DNA of 64,000 bases, taken from NCBI RefSeq assembly GCF_007954585.1, contig NZ_CP042382.1, positions 434,001 to 498,000 of the forward strand, in the 5' to 3' direction. The position numbers and the translations under genes are program-made. Shown piece after piece: positions 27,883 through 37,056 of this stretch. Every line of letters starts with the position of its first letter. Positions within the stretch are counted from its first letter, which is position 1. The notes under the pieces are model-generated. The model was not told where the DNA came from and ran no database searches. It saw nothing but the letters and a program-made list of their open reading frames with translations. The stretch is from Pistricoccus aurantiacus (GTDB lineage Bacteria; Pseudomonadota; Gammaproteobacteria; Pseudomonadales; Halomonadaceae).

Positions 27883-28320
27883 GCCAATTCCTACCGGCGC
27901 TTTCAGCCTGACTGCTTCGCGCCCGTCGAGTGCAACTGGGGGCACGACCATCGCGGCGCGGCAGTACGCGTTCCCGAATGCCGTGGTGCCGGCGCGCGCC
28001 TGGAATATCGGGTGGCTGGCGCCGACGCCAACCCTTATCTAGTCACTGCCGCGCTGCTCGGCGCCGTGCTGCAGGGCCTGGAACAACGTATTGCGCCACC
28101 GCCGGCCATCGAGAGCATCGCCGATGCGCAACACCCGTCGGACCATCTCAGCCACGACTGGTTACTGGCCATCGAGCGCTTCGCCGGCTCGCTGGCCATG
28201 GCCGATATCTTCGGTGTGGACTATCGCGATCTCTACGCCAAGATCAAGCGCCACGAGGCACAACGTCTGCTGGCCGCGGTCACCGATATCGACCGCCTAA
28301 CCTATCTGACTCGCCTGTGA
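27865..28320 (+). pseudogene. C-terminal fragment of a glutamine-synthetase-family (gamma-glutamylpolyamine synthetase) gene
   Basis: The frame enters in mid-protein at FAPHANSYRRFQP and reads through NWGHDHR, GAGARLEYRVAGADANPYL and a normal C-terminus to a stop at 28318-28320. This is the last third of a GS-family enzyme of the same type as the gene at 39163. The N-terminal two thirds, including the glutamate and metal sites, are missing, and no start codon or ribosome site fits. The stop lies 14 bp before a PuuB-like gene, so the pair was probably once a gs-puuB operon. The fragment's left edge coincides with the start of the divergent gntR gene. Confidence 0.85.
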
Positions 28321-28334
28321 TCCGAGGGGAACCA

Positions 28335-29624
28335 ATGACCCAGCAACGCTGTGCCTCCTACTACGCCGCATCGATCGCCGAAGAATCCGACTATGGCCGA
28401 TTAGAAGACGAACACCGCGTCGACGTCGCCATCATTGGCGGCGGCTTCACCAGTGTAGCCACGGCGGTCGAACTCGCCGAGCGTGGCTACAGTGTGGCCG
28501 TCATCGAGGCCCACAAGATTGGCTGGGGCGCCAGTGGGCGCAATGGCGGCCAGGTCACCGGCAGCTTGTCCGGTCAGGGTGCCATGACCAAGCAGATACG
28601 CAATACCTTGGGCGGCGAGGCGGCGGATTTCGTCTGGAATCTGCGCTGGCGTGGCCATCGGATCATCAAGCAGCGCGTCGAGAAGTACGCCATCGCCTGC
28701 GATCTCAAGCACGGTCATCTGCAGGCGGCCTACAAGCCAAGCCACGCGAGAGAATTGAAGCAGGATTTCGAGGAGTCCCAGCGTCACGCGATCGGCGAAT
28801 ACGTGCACTGGCTGGAGGCCAGCGCAGTGCGCCAGGTCGTCGGCACCGAGCTTTATCACGGCGCCATCCGCAACGACTACAACATGCACCTGCACCCGCT
28901 CAATCTGTGTCTGGGCGAGGCTCGCGCTGCGGCAGGCCTGGGCGCGCTGATCTTCGAAGACTCGCCGGTGGTCGATATACAGCACGGCGACACCCCGATC
29001 GTGGTCGGTGAGCAGGGGCGCGTCACGGCGGACAGCGTGATTCTCGCCGGCAATGCCTACCACCGGCTCGAACGCCAACGGCTCAGCGGCAAGCTGTTTC
29101 CGGCGGCTTTGGGTATCGTCACCACCGCGCCGCTGGATCACGACACCGCCCTGGCGATCAATCCAGAAGACTTGGCCGTCTACGATACCCGTTTCGTTCT
29201 CGACTACTATCGCCTGACCGCCGACAAGCGTTTGCTGTTCGGTGGTGGCGCCAACTACTCCGGCCGCGATTCTCAGGACATCGCCGGTGAGTTACGCCCG
29301 CGTCTCGAACATACCTTTCCTCAGCTCAAGGGTGTGGATATCGACTTCCAGTGGCAAGGCATGGCCGGCATCGTCATCAACCGCATCCCCCAGCTCGGCA
29401 AGCTGTCCGACAACGTCTACTACGCCCAAGGCTATTCGGGCCATGGTATCGCCACCTCGCATATCGTCGGCGAAATCATGGCCAAGACGGTCAGCGGCAG
29501 CCTCGAGGAATTCGACGCTTTCGCCAAGGTGAAACACATCCGTATTCCGCTCAACGACCGCCTGGGGAACACCCTGTTAGCCGCCGGCATGTGGTATTAC
29601 CAGCTACTCGAAAAACTGCGCTAA
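28335..29624 (+). CDS. FAD-dependent amine oxidoreductase (PuuB family), copy 2
   Basis: The 429-residue DAO-fold flavoprotein has VAIIGGGFTSVATAVELAERG near residue 32, WGASGRNGGQVTGS, MHLHPLNLCLGEARA and VYYAQGYSGHGIATSH. It is clearly a paralogue of the genes at 25659 and 42986. A GAGGGGA ribosome site precedes the ATG at 28335. Expected chemistry is oxidative deamination of a gamma-glutamylated or free amine. It follows a truncated GS-family gene and precedes an NhaC-type transporter in the same orientation. Confidence 0.87.
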   Translation: MTQQRCASYYAASIAEESDYGRLEDEHRVDVAIIGGGFTSVATAVELAERGYSVAVIEAHKIGWGASGRNGGQVTGSLSGQGAMTKQIRNTLGGEAADFVWNLRWRGHRIIKQRVEKYAIACDLKHGHLQAAYKPSHARELKQDFEESQRHAIGEYVHWLEASAVRQVVGTELYHGAIRNDYNMHLHPLNLCLGEARAAAGLGALIFEDSPVVDIQHGDTPIVVGEQGRVTADSVILAGNAYHRLERQRLSGKLFPAALGIVTTAPLDHDTALAINPEDLAVYDTRFVLDYYRLTADKRLLFGGGANYSGRDSQDIAGELRPRLEHTFPQLKGVDIDFQWQGMAGIVINRIPQLGKLSDNVYYAQGYSGHGIATSHIVGEIMAKTVSGSLEEFDAFAKVKHIRIPLNDRLGNTLLAAGMWYYQLLEKLR

Positions 29625-29678
29625 TTGCTCGCCAAACCCACCGCAAAACCACAACAACAAACGCTCAGGTGACATCCG

Positions 29679-31043
29679 ATGGATATCAATGGCCCCTTGG
29701 TTCTGCTGCCCACCGCTATCATTCTGATACTTGCGCTATGGACACGGCGCGCGCTCGAACCGCTGGTATTCGGTGCCTTTGTCGGCACCTTGATGATGGA
29801 TCCTGGTAATGCGCTAAGCAGCATTACCGAAACGCTGCTCGAGGTGATGACCGACGAGGACGTCGCCTGGGTCATCATGGTGTGCGGTTTGATGGGCAGT
29901 ATCATCGCCCTGCTGCTCAAGTCCGGCTCCTCCCGAGCCTTCGCCAACGGCCTGATGCGCTACACCACCAACAAGCCCCGGGCGCTGATGGGGTGCTGGT
30001 TCATGGGCATCATATTGTTCGTGGATGACTACTTGAATTCACTGGCCGTCGGCACCTCGATGCGCAAGGTAACCGATCGCTTCAAGACGTCTCGCGAAAT
30101 GCTGGCCTACGTGATCGATTCCACGGCGGCGCCGATCAGCGTGCTGATCCCGATCTCGACCTGGGCGGTATTCTTCGGTGCGCTGATCGAAAAGAACGGC
30201 ATCGCCGAGAGCGGCCAGGGCATCTGGACCTATATCCAGGCGATTCCTTACATGTTCTATCCTTGGGTCGCCGTGATCCTGGTACCGCTTTTCATTTACC
30301 GCTGGATTCCCCCTTTCGGTCCCATGAAGAAGGCCGAGCAGCGCGCCGAGGAAACCGGGCAATGCGTTCCCCCGGGAGCGGAGCATATCGATGAAGAGAT
30401 CGGTCATCTCGAGGCGAATGCGGAAGCGAGCGGCAGTATCTGGATGTTTCTAGTGCCAATGACGTCGCTGGCTTTCTTTACCTGGTGGTTCGATTTCGAC
30501 TTCCTGATGGGCATCTTCGTCACCTTGGGAGGCATGATCCTGGCCTTCATCGGTTTGAAAAAGCTTTCTCCCGCTCAAACCTTCGACAATATCCTGGCAG
30601 GGTTCAAGTCAATGCTCGATGCCCTGGCGGTACTGGTGGCGGCTTTCGTATTCAATGAGGTCAATACCGATCTGGGTCTTGCCGACTACGTCATCAATAC
30701 CGTCCAACCGCTGATCAACGCCGAGATGCTGCCCTTCATCATCTTTACCATCATGGGTTTCGTATCTTTCGCCACCGACTCCAACTGGGGGGTATTCGTC
30801 ATCATCCTGCCGATCGTCACCGTGCTGGGCCATAATCTGGGGGCCAATATGACGCTGGTGATCGGCGCCACCCTATCGGCCAGCACCTTCGGCAGCCACG
30901 CCTGCTTTTACTCGGATGCCACGGTATTGACCGCCCAGGCCAGCGGCTGCACGCCCTTCCAACATGCCTTCACTCAACTGCCCTACGCCGCCCTGGCGGG
31001 CTGTATTGCAGCGGCGGGGTATCTGGTGTTGGGTTATATGTAA
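29679..31043 (+). CDS. NhaC-family Na+/H+ antiporter-like transporter, copy 2
   Basis: The 454-residue polytopic protein lacks the N-terminal extracytoplasmic extension of copy 1. Core motifs are VCGLMGSIIALLLKSG, FVDDYLNSLAVGTSM, YVIDSTAAPISVLIPISTWAV, FATDSNWGVFVI and FGSHACFYSDATVL. It is closest to the copy at 40582. It lies between two FAD amine oxidoreductases with short gaps (54 and 36 bp), so a shared transcript is likely. Whether it moves Na+/H+ or an amine or amino acid in exchange is unknown. Confidence 0.86.
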   Translation: MDINGPLVLLPTAIILILALWTRRALEPLVFGAFVGTLMMDPGNALSSITETLLEVMTDEDVAWVIMVCGLMGSIIALLLKSGSSRAFANGLMRYTTNKPRALMGCWFMGIILFVDDYLNSLAVGTSMRKVTDRFKTSREMLAYVIDSTAAPISVLIPISTWAVFFGALIEKNGIAESGQGIWTYIQAIPYMFYPWVAVILVPLFIYRWIPPFGPMKKAEQRAEETGQCVPPGAEHIDEEIGHLEANAEASGSIWMFLVPMTSLAFFTWWFDFDFLMGIFVTLGGMILAFIGLKKLSPAQTFDNILAGFKSMLDALAVLVAAFVFNEVNTDLGLADYVINTVQPLINAEMLPFIIFTIMGFVSFATDSNWGVFVIILPIVTVLGHNLGANMTLVIGATLSASTFGSHACFYSDATVLTAQASGCTPFQHAFTQLPYAALAGCIAAAGYLVLGYM

Positions 31044-31079
31044 ACTCATGTTTGAAAAGTACTTCACGGGAAGTGCCTT

Positions 31080-32594
31080 ATGCAGCAGGACACGTGCAGC
31101 AATTTCTGGATCTCTACGATTGCTCAATGGCCCGAACCGCGTCCGCGTCTGGAAGCGAGCATCCAGGCCGACGTGGCCATTGTCGGCGCCGGCTTCACGG
31201 GACTGTGGACCGCCTACTATCTGAAGACGCTCGCGCCGCATCTGGCTATCGTCGTGCTGGAGGCCCAGCGCGTTGGCCATGGCGCCTCCGGGCGCAACGG
31301 CGGCTGGGTGGTGGGCAATCTTGCCGGCCTGGAGCGCTACGTCGGTGAACTGCCGATGGAGCGGCGACGAGAGTGCTGCCAAGTGGTGGCGGACAACGTC
31401 GATGACATCGGCAATGTGCTGGAACGCGGGAGTATCGCCGCCGACTTCAACAAAGGGGGTGCACTCTACGCGGCGGCCCGCTACCCGGACCAGATCGCCA
31501 TTCAGAAAGGCTACCTGGCGCATCTGCATGAGCTTGGCCACGATGAGGCGAACTGCTCTTGGCTGGATGCCGACCAGCTCGCCGAAAAGGCGCGGTTTCG
31601 CAACGGCTACGGTGGTATCTACCACCGTCAGGTCGCCACCGTAAATCCTGTAAAGCTGGTTACGGGCCTGGCCGAGACGATTGAACGTCTCGGCGTGACG
31701 ATTCACGAACAGAGCCGTGTCACCCTCATCGGCCAGCATGAGGCGATCACGGAACAGGGCGCCGTCGAGGCGCCAATCATCGTCTGCGCCACGGAAGGCT
31801 ACGCGGAGCGCTTTCACGATTTCAAGAAGCATGTCATTCCGGTGCAGAGCCTGGTGATCGCCACGGAACCGCTAACGCAAGATGTGTGGCAAGAGATCGG
31901 CATGTCAGAGCGCCTCGCCTTCGCCGATGCCAGCCGGTTGATCAACTATGGGCACCGCAGCGCCGATGGACGACTCGTGTTCGGCGCCCGTGGCAGCTAT
32001 GCCTTCGGTGGCAAATCCAAGCACCGCCTGGCTATTTCCCAGGACGATATTCGCCTGCGCCGCGATCTACTGGCGGATCTATTCCCTGTCCTGCAGGACG
32101 TAACGATCAGCCATGGCTGGGGCGGCTCCCTGGGGCTATCGCGCAATTTCCGACCTCATGGAATTCTCGATCGTGAAAGTGGCATCGCAACCGCCGGCGG
32201 CTATGCCGGCGAGGGTGTCGCCGCCGCGCATCTGTTCGGTAGAACCCTGGCCGATCTGATACTCGAGCGGGATTCTCGACTGGCTAGCATGCCCTGGGTT
32301 TTTACCAACGCCAGCCACCGCCACCTGATCAAACGTTGGGAACCCGAACCGCTGCGCTGGCTCGCCGCTCAAGTGATTACCTATAGCTATGCGGGTGAGG
32401 AAGCGCTGATGAAACGCAACAAGCCCGCCCCGCTGATCAAGCCGGTTTTGACGAAGGCGAACGATTTTTTGCATCGGTTATCGAGTGAGCGGGTAAGTCA
32501 CCAGCATCGCCTTTATCTTTGTGTTACCCCTTCAGGGATATCGCGCTATCGGCTTCTCTGTATAGCGATGAAGCCTACCCTTTCACTCGAATAA
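31080..32594 (+). CDS. FAD-dependent amine oxidoreductase (DAO family), copy 3, with atypical C-terminal tail
   Basis: The 504-residue flavoprotein has VAIVGAGFTGLWTAYYLK near residue 31, GHGASGRNGGW, and a late TAGGYAGEGVAAAHLFGRTLADL segment. It is more divergent than copies 1, 2 and 4 and lacks their HLHPLN motif, so its substrate probably differs. Family members usually end near the FLHRLSS sequence; here about 35 further residues without family character continue into the 3' end of the convergent dehydrogenase gene, overlapping it by 20 bp. The original stop may have been lost at a junction. Confidence 0.8.
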   Translation: MQQDTCSNFWISTIAQWPEPRPRLEASIQADVAIVGAGFTGLWTAYYLKTLAPHLAIVVLEAQRVGHGASGRNGGWVVGNLAGLERYVGELPMERRRECCQVVADNVDDIGNVLERGSIAADFNKGGALYAAARYPDQIAIQKGYLAHLHELGHDEANCSWLDADQLAEKARFRNGYGGIYHRQVATVNPVKLVTGLAETIERLGVTIHEQSRVTLIGQHEAITEQGAVEAPIIVCATEGYAERFHDFKKHVIPVQSLVIATEPLTQDVWQEIGMSERLAFADASRLINYGHRSADGRLVFGARGSYAFGGKSKHRLAISQDDIRLRRDLLADLFPVLQDVTISHGWGGSLGLSRNFRPHGILDRESGIATAGGYAGEGVAAAHLFGRTLADLILERDSRLASMPWVFTNASHRHLIKRWEPEPLRWLAAQVITYSYAGEEALMKRNKPAPLIKPVLTKANDFLHRLSSERVSHQHRLYLCVTPSGISRYRLLCIAMKPTLSLE

Positions 32595-33945
32595 GCTTCT
32601 TGTTGACGAACTCATCGATACCGAAGCGACCGAGTTCCCGCCCGAAACCGCTGCGCTTGACGCCGCCGAAGGGTAGCTCCGCCGCCTCACCACCGACTTC
32701 GTTGATAAAGACCATCCCCACCTCGAGCCGATCGGCGACACGCAGCGCCTTCTCCTGATCCCGGGAGATAACGATGGAACCCAGACCAAAGGAAGACGAG
32801 TTGGCGAGCTCAACCGCCTCGTCTTCGCTCGACACCTTGTAGACCACGGCCACCGGACCAAACAGCTCCTCGTGATAGGCATCCATTTCCGGCGTGACCT
32901 GGGTAAGCACGGTGGGTGCAAAGAAATTACCCTCGGGGTTTTCACCGCCCACCTTGGCGACCGCTCCCTGTTCTAGCGCCGTCATGACCTGACGCTCGAG
33001 GGTGGCGGTGGCATTGGAGGATGACAATGGACCCAGAGCGGCGTCTTCATCGGTGGGATCGGCGGGCTTGGTCTTGCCCATGGCGGCGGCAAACTTCTCG
33101 AGAAATTCATCGTGGATGTCATCCATCACCAGGATGCGCTTGGAACCGTTACATGCCTGGCCGCTGTTCTCCAGACGACCGGCAACAGCCATCTCGACGG
33201 CACCGTCGATATCGTCGGTGTCGAGCACCAGGAACACATCGGAGCCGCCCAGCTCGAGCACGACCTTCTTGAGATGGCGCCCGGCGGTCTCTGCCACCGC
33301 TGCCCCTGCCCGCTCGGAACCGGTCAGTGAAACGCCCTGAACCCGGGGGTCGGCAATGATGTCGGCGACCTGCTCATTGGTCGCGAAGACATTGACGTAG
33401 GCGCCTTCCGGAAAACCCGCATCGTTGAAAATACTTTCCAGCGCCAATGCGGATTCCGGGCACTGGGGCGCATGCTTGAGCACGATCGTGTTGCCCAGCG
33501 CCAGGTTCGGCCCGGCGAAACGCGCGACCTGATAGAAAGGGAAATTCCACGGCATGATACCGATGAGCACCCCGAGAGCCTGACGGCGGATAAAAGCCTT
33601 GCCACCGGCAGGAGACGGAATGGACTCGTCCGCCAGGAAAGTCTCGGCGTTATCCGCATAGTAATTATAGATATCGACACAGAAGTCGATTTCGCCCTGG
33701 GCCTGAGCGATGGGCTTGCCCATTTCCTTGACGATGATGGCAGCGAGTTCGTCGCGACGCTCCGCATGCAGCTGCGCCACACGCTTGAGAAGCGCTGCTC
33801 GTTTAGCAACGCTGGTGGTGCGCGACCATTGGCGATAAGCCTTGTCGGCGCTGGTCACTGCCTGCTGAATCTGCTCGTCCGTGGCGATGGGGTAAGTGGC
33901 GAGATTTTCGCCGGTAGCTGGGTTAACGACCTGATAGTGACTCAT
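32575..33945 (-). CDS. NAD(P)+-dependent succinate-semialdehyde dehydrogenase, Sad/YneI type
   Basis: The 456-residue aldehyde dehydrogenase has MPWNFPFYQV, TGSERAGAAVAE, the general base Glu in LELGGSDVF and nucleophile Cys in NSGQACNGSKR near residue 255. The shortened N-terminus and the ALPWNFP/LKHAPQ pattern place it with the Sad (YneI) group rather than with GabD. Such enzymes oxidise succinate semialdehyde to succinate. AAGGAG precedes the ATG at 33945. It is convergent with the FAD oxidoreductase and upstream of nothing in its own direction, so it seems monocistronic. Confidence 0.87.
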   Translation of the reverse strand: MSHYQVVNPATGENLATYPIATDEQIQQAVTSADKAYRQWSRTTSVAKRAALLKRVAQLHAERRDELAAIIVKEMGKPIAQAQGEIDFCVDIYNYYADNAETFLADESIPSPAGGKAFIRRQALGVLIGIMPWNFPFYQVARFAGPNLALGNTIVLKHAPQCPESALALESIFNDAGFPEGAYVNVFATNEQVADIIADPRVQGVSLTGSERAGAAVAETAGRHLKKVVLELGGSDVFLVLDTDDIDGAVEMAVAGRLENSGQACNGSKRILVMDDIHDEFLEKFAAAMGKTKPADPTDEDAALGPLSSSNATATLERQVMTALEQGAVAKVGGENPEGNFFAPTVLTQVTPEMDAYHEELFGPVAVVYKVSSEDEAVELANSSSFGLGSIVISRDQEKALRVADRLEVGMVFINEVGGEAAELPFGGVKRSGFGRELGRFGIDEFVNKKLIRVKG

Positions 33946-34033
33946 GATTTCTCCTTGCGGTAACCCGAACGGATTCGGTAATAGCATAGCGACATATTAC
34001 CCGCGCGAGCGTCCAGCGCCTATGGAATGATTA

Positions 34034-35530
34034 TCAACTACCAGAGGGGAAGTTGAACTCCGCATGGGCCTTCTCGAAGGGCGCCGCCCAGCGCTGGGAG
34101 ACCGCCTTGCGCCGGGTATAGAAGCGCACCGCGTCCGGGCCGTAGGCGTGCAGGTCGCCGAACAGGGAGCGCTTCCAGCCGCCGAAGCTGTGGTAGGCCA
34201 CCGGCACCGGTAGCGGCACGTTGATACCCACCATGCCCACTTCGATCTTATCCGCAAAACGTCGCGCCGCCTCGCCATCCCGAGTGAACAGGCAGGTGCC
34301 GTTGCCGTATTCGTGGGCGTTGATCAGCTCGATGGCGGCGTCCAGGCTATCGACGCGAACCACGCAAAGCACCGGGCCGAAGATTTCCTCCCGGTAGATG
34401 CGCATCTGTGGGGTCACCTTGTCGAACAGGCAGCCGCCGAGAAAGAAGCCGTCCTCGTGACCTGGAACACTCAAGCCCCGCCCATCCGCCAGCAGCTCGG
34501 CGCCGGAACGCAGGCCGTCCTCGATATAACCCAGCACCTTGTCGCGGTGCTCATTGGTGACCAGCGGCCCCATGTCGAGGCCCTTGTCGGTGCCCGGCCC
34601 CACCTTCAACTCGGCGATCTTCGGCTGTAGCGTCTCGATCAGGCGGTCGGCGGTATCATCTCCTACGCAAACCGCCACCGAGATCGCCATACAGCGCTCG
34701 CCACAGCTGCCAAATGCCGCGCCCATCAGGGTAGTGGCGGCGTTGTCGATGTCCGCATCCGGCAGCACCACGGCGTGATTCTTGGCCCCGCCCAGCGCCT
34801 GAACCCGCTTGCCGGAGGCCGCACCGCGGGCGTAGAGGCTCTCGGCAATCGGCGTGGAACCGACGAAGGAGATCGCCTTGACGTCTGGTGCGTCGAGCAG
34901 CGCCTCCACCGCTTCGCGATCGCCATGTACCACGTTGATCACGCCCTTGGGGGCGCCGGCCTCTTGCAATAATTCGGCAATAGCCAGCGACGAGGTCGGG
35001 TCTTTTTCCGAGGGCTTGAGGATGAAGGTATTGCCGCAGGCGATCGCCATGGGATACATCCACAGCGGCACCATGGCGGGGAAGTTGAACGGCGTGATAC
35101 CGGCGACCACCCCCAGCGGCTGGAAATTGGACCAGGCATCGATCCCCGGCCCCACGTTGTGGGAATACTCGCCCTTGAGCAGTTCCGGCACGCCGCAGGC
35201 GTATTCGACGTTCTCGATGCCGCGCTTGAGCTCGCCCAGGGCGTCTTCCAGGGTCTTGCCGTGCTCTTCACTGATCAGCTGCACCAGACGCTCCGCGTGC
35301 TCCTCGAGCAGCTGCTTGAAGCGGAACATGACCTGGGCACGCCTGGCCGGCGGCGTATCGCGCCAGGCGGGGAATGCGGCCTTGGCCGCCGCCACGGCCT
35401 GCGCCACGGTGGCGGTGTCGGCGCAGGCCAGCCGGCGAATCGCCTGGCCCGTCGAAGGATTGGAAATATCCAGTGTACTGGCGCCATCGACACGTTCACC
35501 GCCAATCAAGTGCGAAACCTGCTCCATCAT
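34034..35530 (-). CDS. mmsA: CoA-acylating (methyl)malonate-semialdehyde dehydrogenase
   Basis: The 498-residue enzyme has the MmsA signature: [10 protein letters not shown] start, [30 protein letters not shown] (which lacks the usual general-base Glu) and nucleophile Cys in GSCGERCMA near residue 285. MmsA-type enzymes form acetyl- or propionyl-CoA with CO2 release. Its partner gene is a beta-alanine:pyruvate aminotransferase 38 bp upstream with a LysR gene beyond, the same trio as Pseudomonas bauR-bauA-bauC, so malonate semialdehyde is the likely substrate here. AGGAGACG precedes the start. Confidence 0.92.
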   Translation of the reverse strand: MMEQVSHLIGGERVDGASTLDISNPSTGQAIRRLACADTATVAQAVAAAKAAFPAWRDTPPARRAQVMFRFKQLLEEHAERLVQLISEEHGKTLEDALGELKRGIENVEYACGVPELLKGEYSHNVGPGIDAWSNFQPLGVVAGITPFNFPAMVPLWMYPMAIACGNTFILKPSEKDPTSSLAIAELLQEAGAPKGVINVVHGDREAVEALLDAPDVKAISFVGSTPIAESLYARGAASGKRVQALGGAKNHAVVLPDADIDNAATTLMGAAFGSCGERCMAISVAVCVGDDTADRLIETLQPKIAELKVGPGTDKGLDMGPLVTNEHRDKVLGYIEDGLRSGAELLADGRGLSVPGHEDGFFLGGCLFDKVTPQMRIYREEIFGPVLCVVRVDSLDAAIELINAHEYGNGTCLFTRDGEAARRFADKIEVGMVGINVPLPVPVAYHSFGGWKRSLFGDLHAYGPDAVRFYTRRKAVSQRWAAPFEKAHAEFNFPSGS

Positions 35531-35568
35531 CGTCTCCTAAGTTGTCCTTTTGCTCTTCATGGCCTGGC

Positions 35569-36948
35569 TCAATCCAACCGATCGAGAGTCGTGGCCACGG
35601 CGTCGAATAAGCGTTCCAGCTCTTCCGGTGTGGAGGCGAAGGGCGGGCCGAACTGCAGGGTGTCGCCGCCGTAGCGCACATAGAAGCCGGCCTCCCAGAG
35701 TGCCAGGTGTGCATCCCGTGGGCGAACCGTCGGGTCGCCATCGCGCGGCGCGAGCTGGATGGCGCCGGCCAGGCCGTAGTTGCGGATGTCCACCACATGA
35801 GAGCGCCCTTTCAGCGCATGCAGTTTCTCTTCGAACACCGGGGCAATGGCCCGCACCTGAGCGGGGAAGTCCTCCCGCTCGAACAGCTCCAGCGCCGCCA
35901 GGCCCGCGGCACAGGCCACCGGATGGCCGCTGTAGGTGTAGCCGTGGGGAAACTCGACGGCATGCTCGGGCCCGCCGGCCTGCATGAAGGTATCGAATAT
36001 CTCGCTCGAGGCGATCACCGCCCCCATGGGCACCGCGCCGTTGGTGAGCTGCTTGGCGATGTTCATGATATCCGGCGTGACGCCGAAGGCCTCGGCCCCG
36101 GTACGGGCGCCGCAGCGGCCAAAGGCGGTGATCACTTCGTCGAAAATCAGCAGGATGTCGTACCGAGTGCAGATCTCGCGCAGGCGATCGAGATAGCCCT
36201 TGGGCGGCACGATGACCCCCGCGGAACCGGACATTGGCTCGACGATCACCGCGGCGATGTTCGAGGCGTCATGCAGCGCGATCTGATCGAGCAAGGCATC
36301 GGCAAGCTCCATACCGGTCTCCGCCTGGCCCTTGGTGAAGGCCAGGTGCGACTGCAGGGTGTGGGGCAGATGGGTGACGTCCATCAGCTGGCCGTAATGC
36401 TTGCGATTGCCGCCGATGCCGCCGAGGCTGGTGCCGCCGATATTGACGCCGTGATAGCCCTTGGCGCGGCCGATCAGCCGGGTCTTTTCCGGCTTGCCCT
36501 TGAGTCGCCAGTAGGCCTTGGCCATCTTGATGGAGGTATCCGCGGCCTCGGACCCGGAGTCGGTGAAGAACACATGATCGAGCCCTTGCGGCGTCAGACT
36601 GGCGACCTTCTCCGCCAGCTGAAACGCCAGGGGATGGGCCACCTGGAAGCCCGGCGCGTAGTCCAGGCTGCCCAGCTGCCTAGCCACCGCCTGCTGAATC
36701 TCTGAGCGATTGTGACCGGCGCCACAGGTCCAGAGCCCGGACAGGGAGTCGAACAGCCTGCGCCCCTGATCGTCGATGAAATAGCGCCCCTCGGCCCCCA
36801 CGATCACCCTTGGATGCGCATGGAAATCCCGATTGCTGCTGAAGGGCATCCAGTAATACCGGTTGAGCGTTGTCGACGCCTTGACTTGGGGCCTGTGCTT
36901 GACCTGGGTTGCCACCTCGTCTACCTGCTGAGTCTGAAACATGGCCAT
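35569..36948 (-). CDS. bauA: beta-Alanine--pyruvate aminotransferase
   Basis: The 459-residue class III PLP transaminase starts a conserved core at NRYYWMPFSSNRDF, a signature of omega-amino-acid:pyruvate transaminases. It continues with TDSGSEAADTSIKMA, VEPMSGSAGV, LLIFDEVITAFGR and the Schiff-base Lys in MNIAKQLTNGAVPMG near residue 290. It moves the amino group of beta-alanine to pyruvate, giving malonate semialdehyde, the substrate for the downstream dehydrogenase. AGGAGAT precedes the ATG at 36948. beta-Alanine arises from 1,3-diaminopropane and spermidine breakdown, linking this unit to the polyamine genes. Confidence 0.92.
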   Translation of the reverse strand: MAMFQTQQVDEVATQVKHRPQVKASTTLNRYYWMPFSSNRDFHAHPRVIVGAEGRYFIDDQGRRLFDSLSGLWTCGAGHNRSEIQQAVARQLGSLDYAPGFQVAHPLAFQLAEKVASLTPQGLDHVFFTDSGSEAADTSIKMAKAYWRLKGKPEKTRLIGRAKGYHGVNIGGTSLGGIGGNRKHYGQLMDVTHLPHTLQSHLAFTKGQAETGMELADALLDQIALHDASNIAAVIVEPMSGSAGVIVPPKGYLDRLREICTRYDILLIFDEVITAFGRCGARTGAEAFGVTPDIMNIAKQLTNGAVPMGAVIASSEIFDTFMQAGGPEHAVEFPHGYTYSGHPVACAAGLAALELFEREDFPAQVRAIAPVFEEKLHALKGRSHVVDIRNYGLAGAIQLAPRDGDPTVRPRDAHLALWEAGFYVRYGGDTLQFGPPFASTPEELERLFDAVATTLDRLD

Positions 36949-37030
36949 GGATCTCCTGTCGTGTCATGGACGCGTTCTTTCCAGCATGGCCGAGTTTTCG
37001 GGTAGGAAAAATGTCGTTTTACTGGCGTTG

Positions 37031-37050
37031 ACGTCAAGAATAGTTGACGT
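37031..37050. promoter_or_regulatory. LysR-type operator: perfect inverted repeat upstream of bauA
   Basis: ACGTCAA and TTGACGT form a perfect 7-bp inverted repeat with a 6-bp spacer, 83 bp upstream of bauA and just past the end of the LysR gene. A second GTTGACGT half-site overlaps at 37027-37034, creating a TTGACGTCAA palindrome. This geometry matches LysR recognition sites. Confidence 0.6.
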
Positions 37051-37056
37051 AACCTT

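Noticed and set aside
27883-27951. Extended N-terminus of the GntR regulator at 27951
   Set aside because: Those codons are antisense to the conserved GS-family fragment and precede the winged-helix domain without similarity; AGGA supports 27882.
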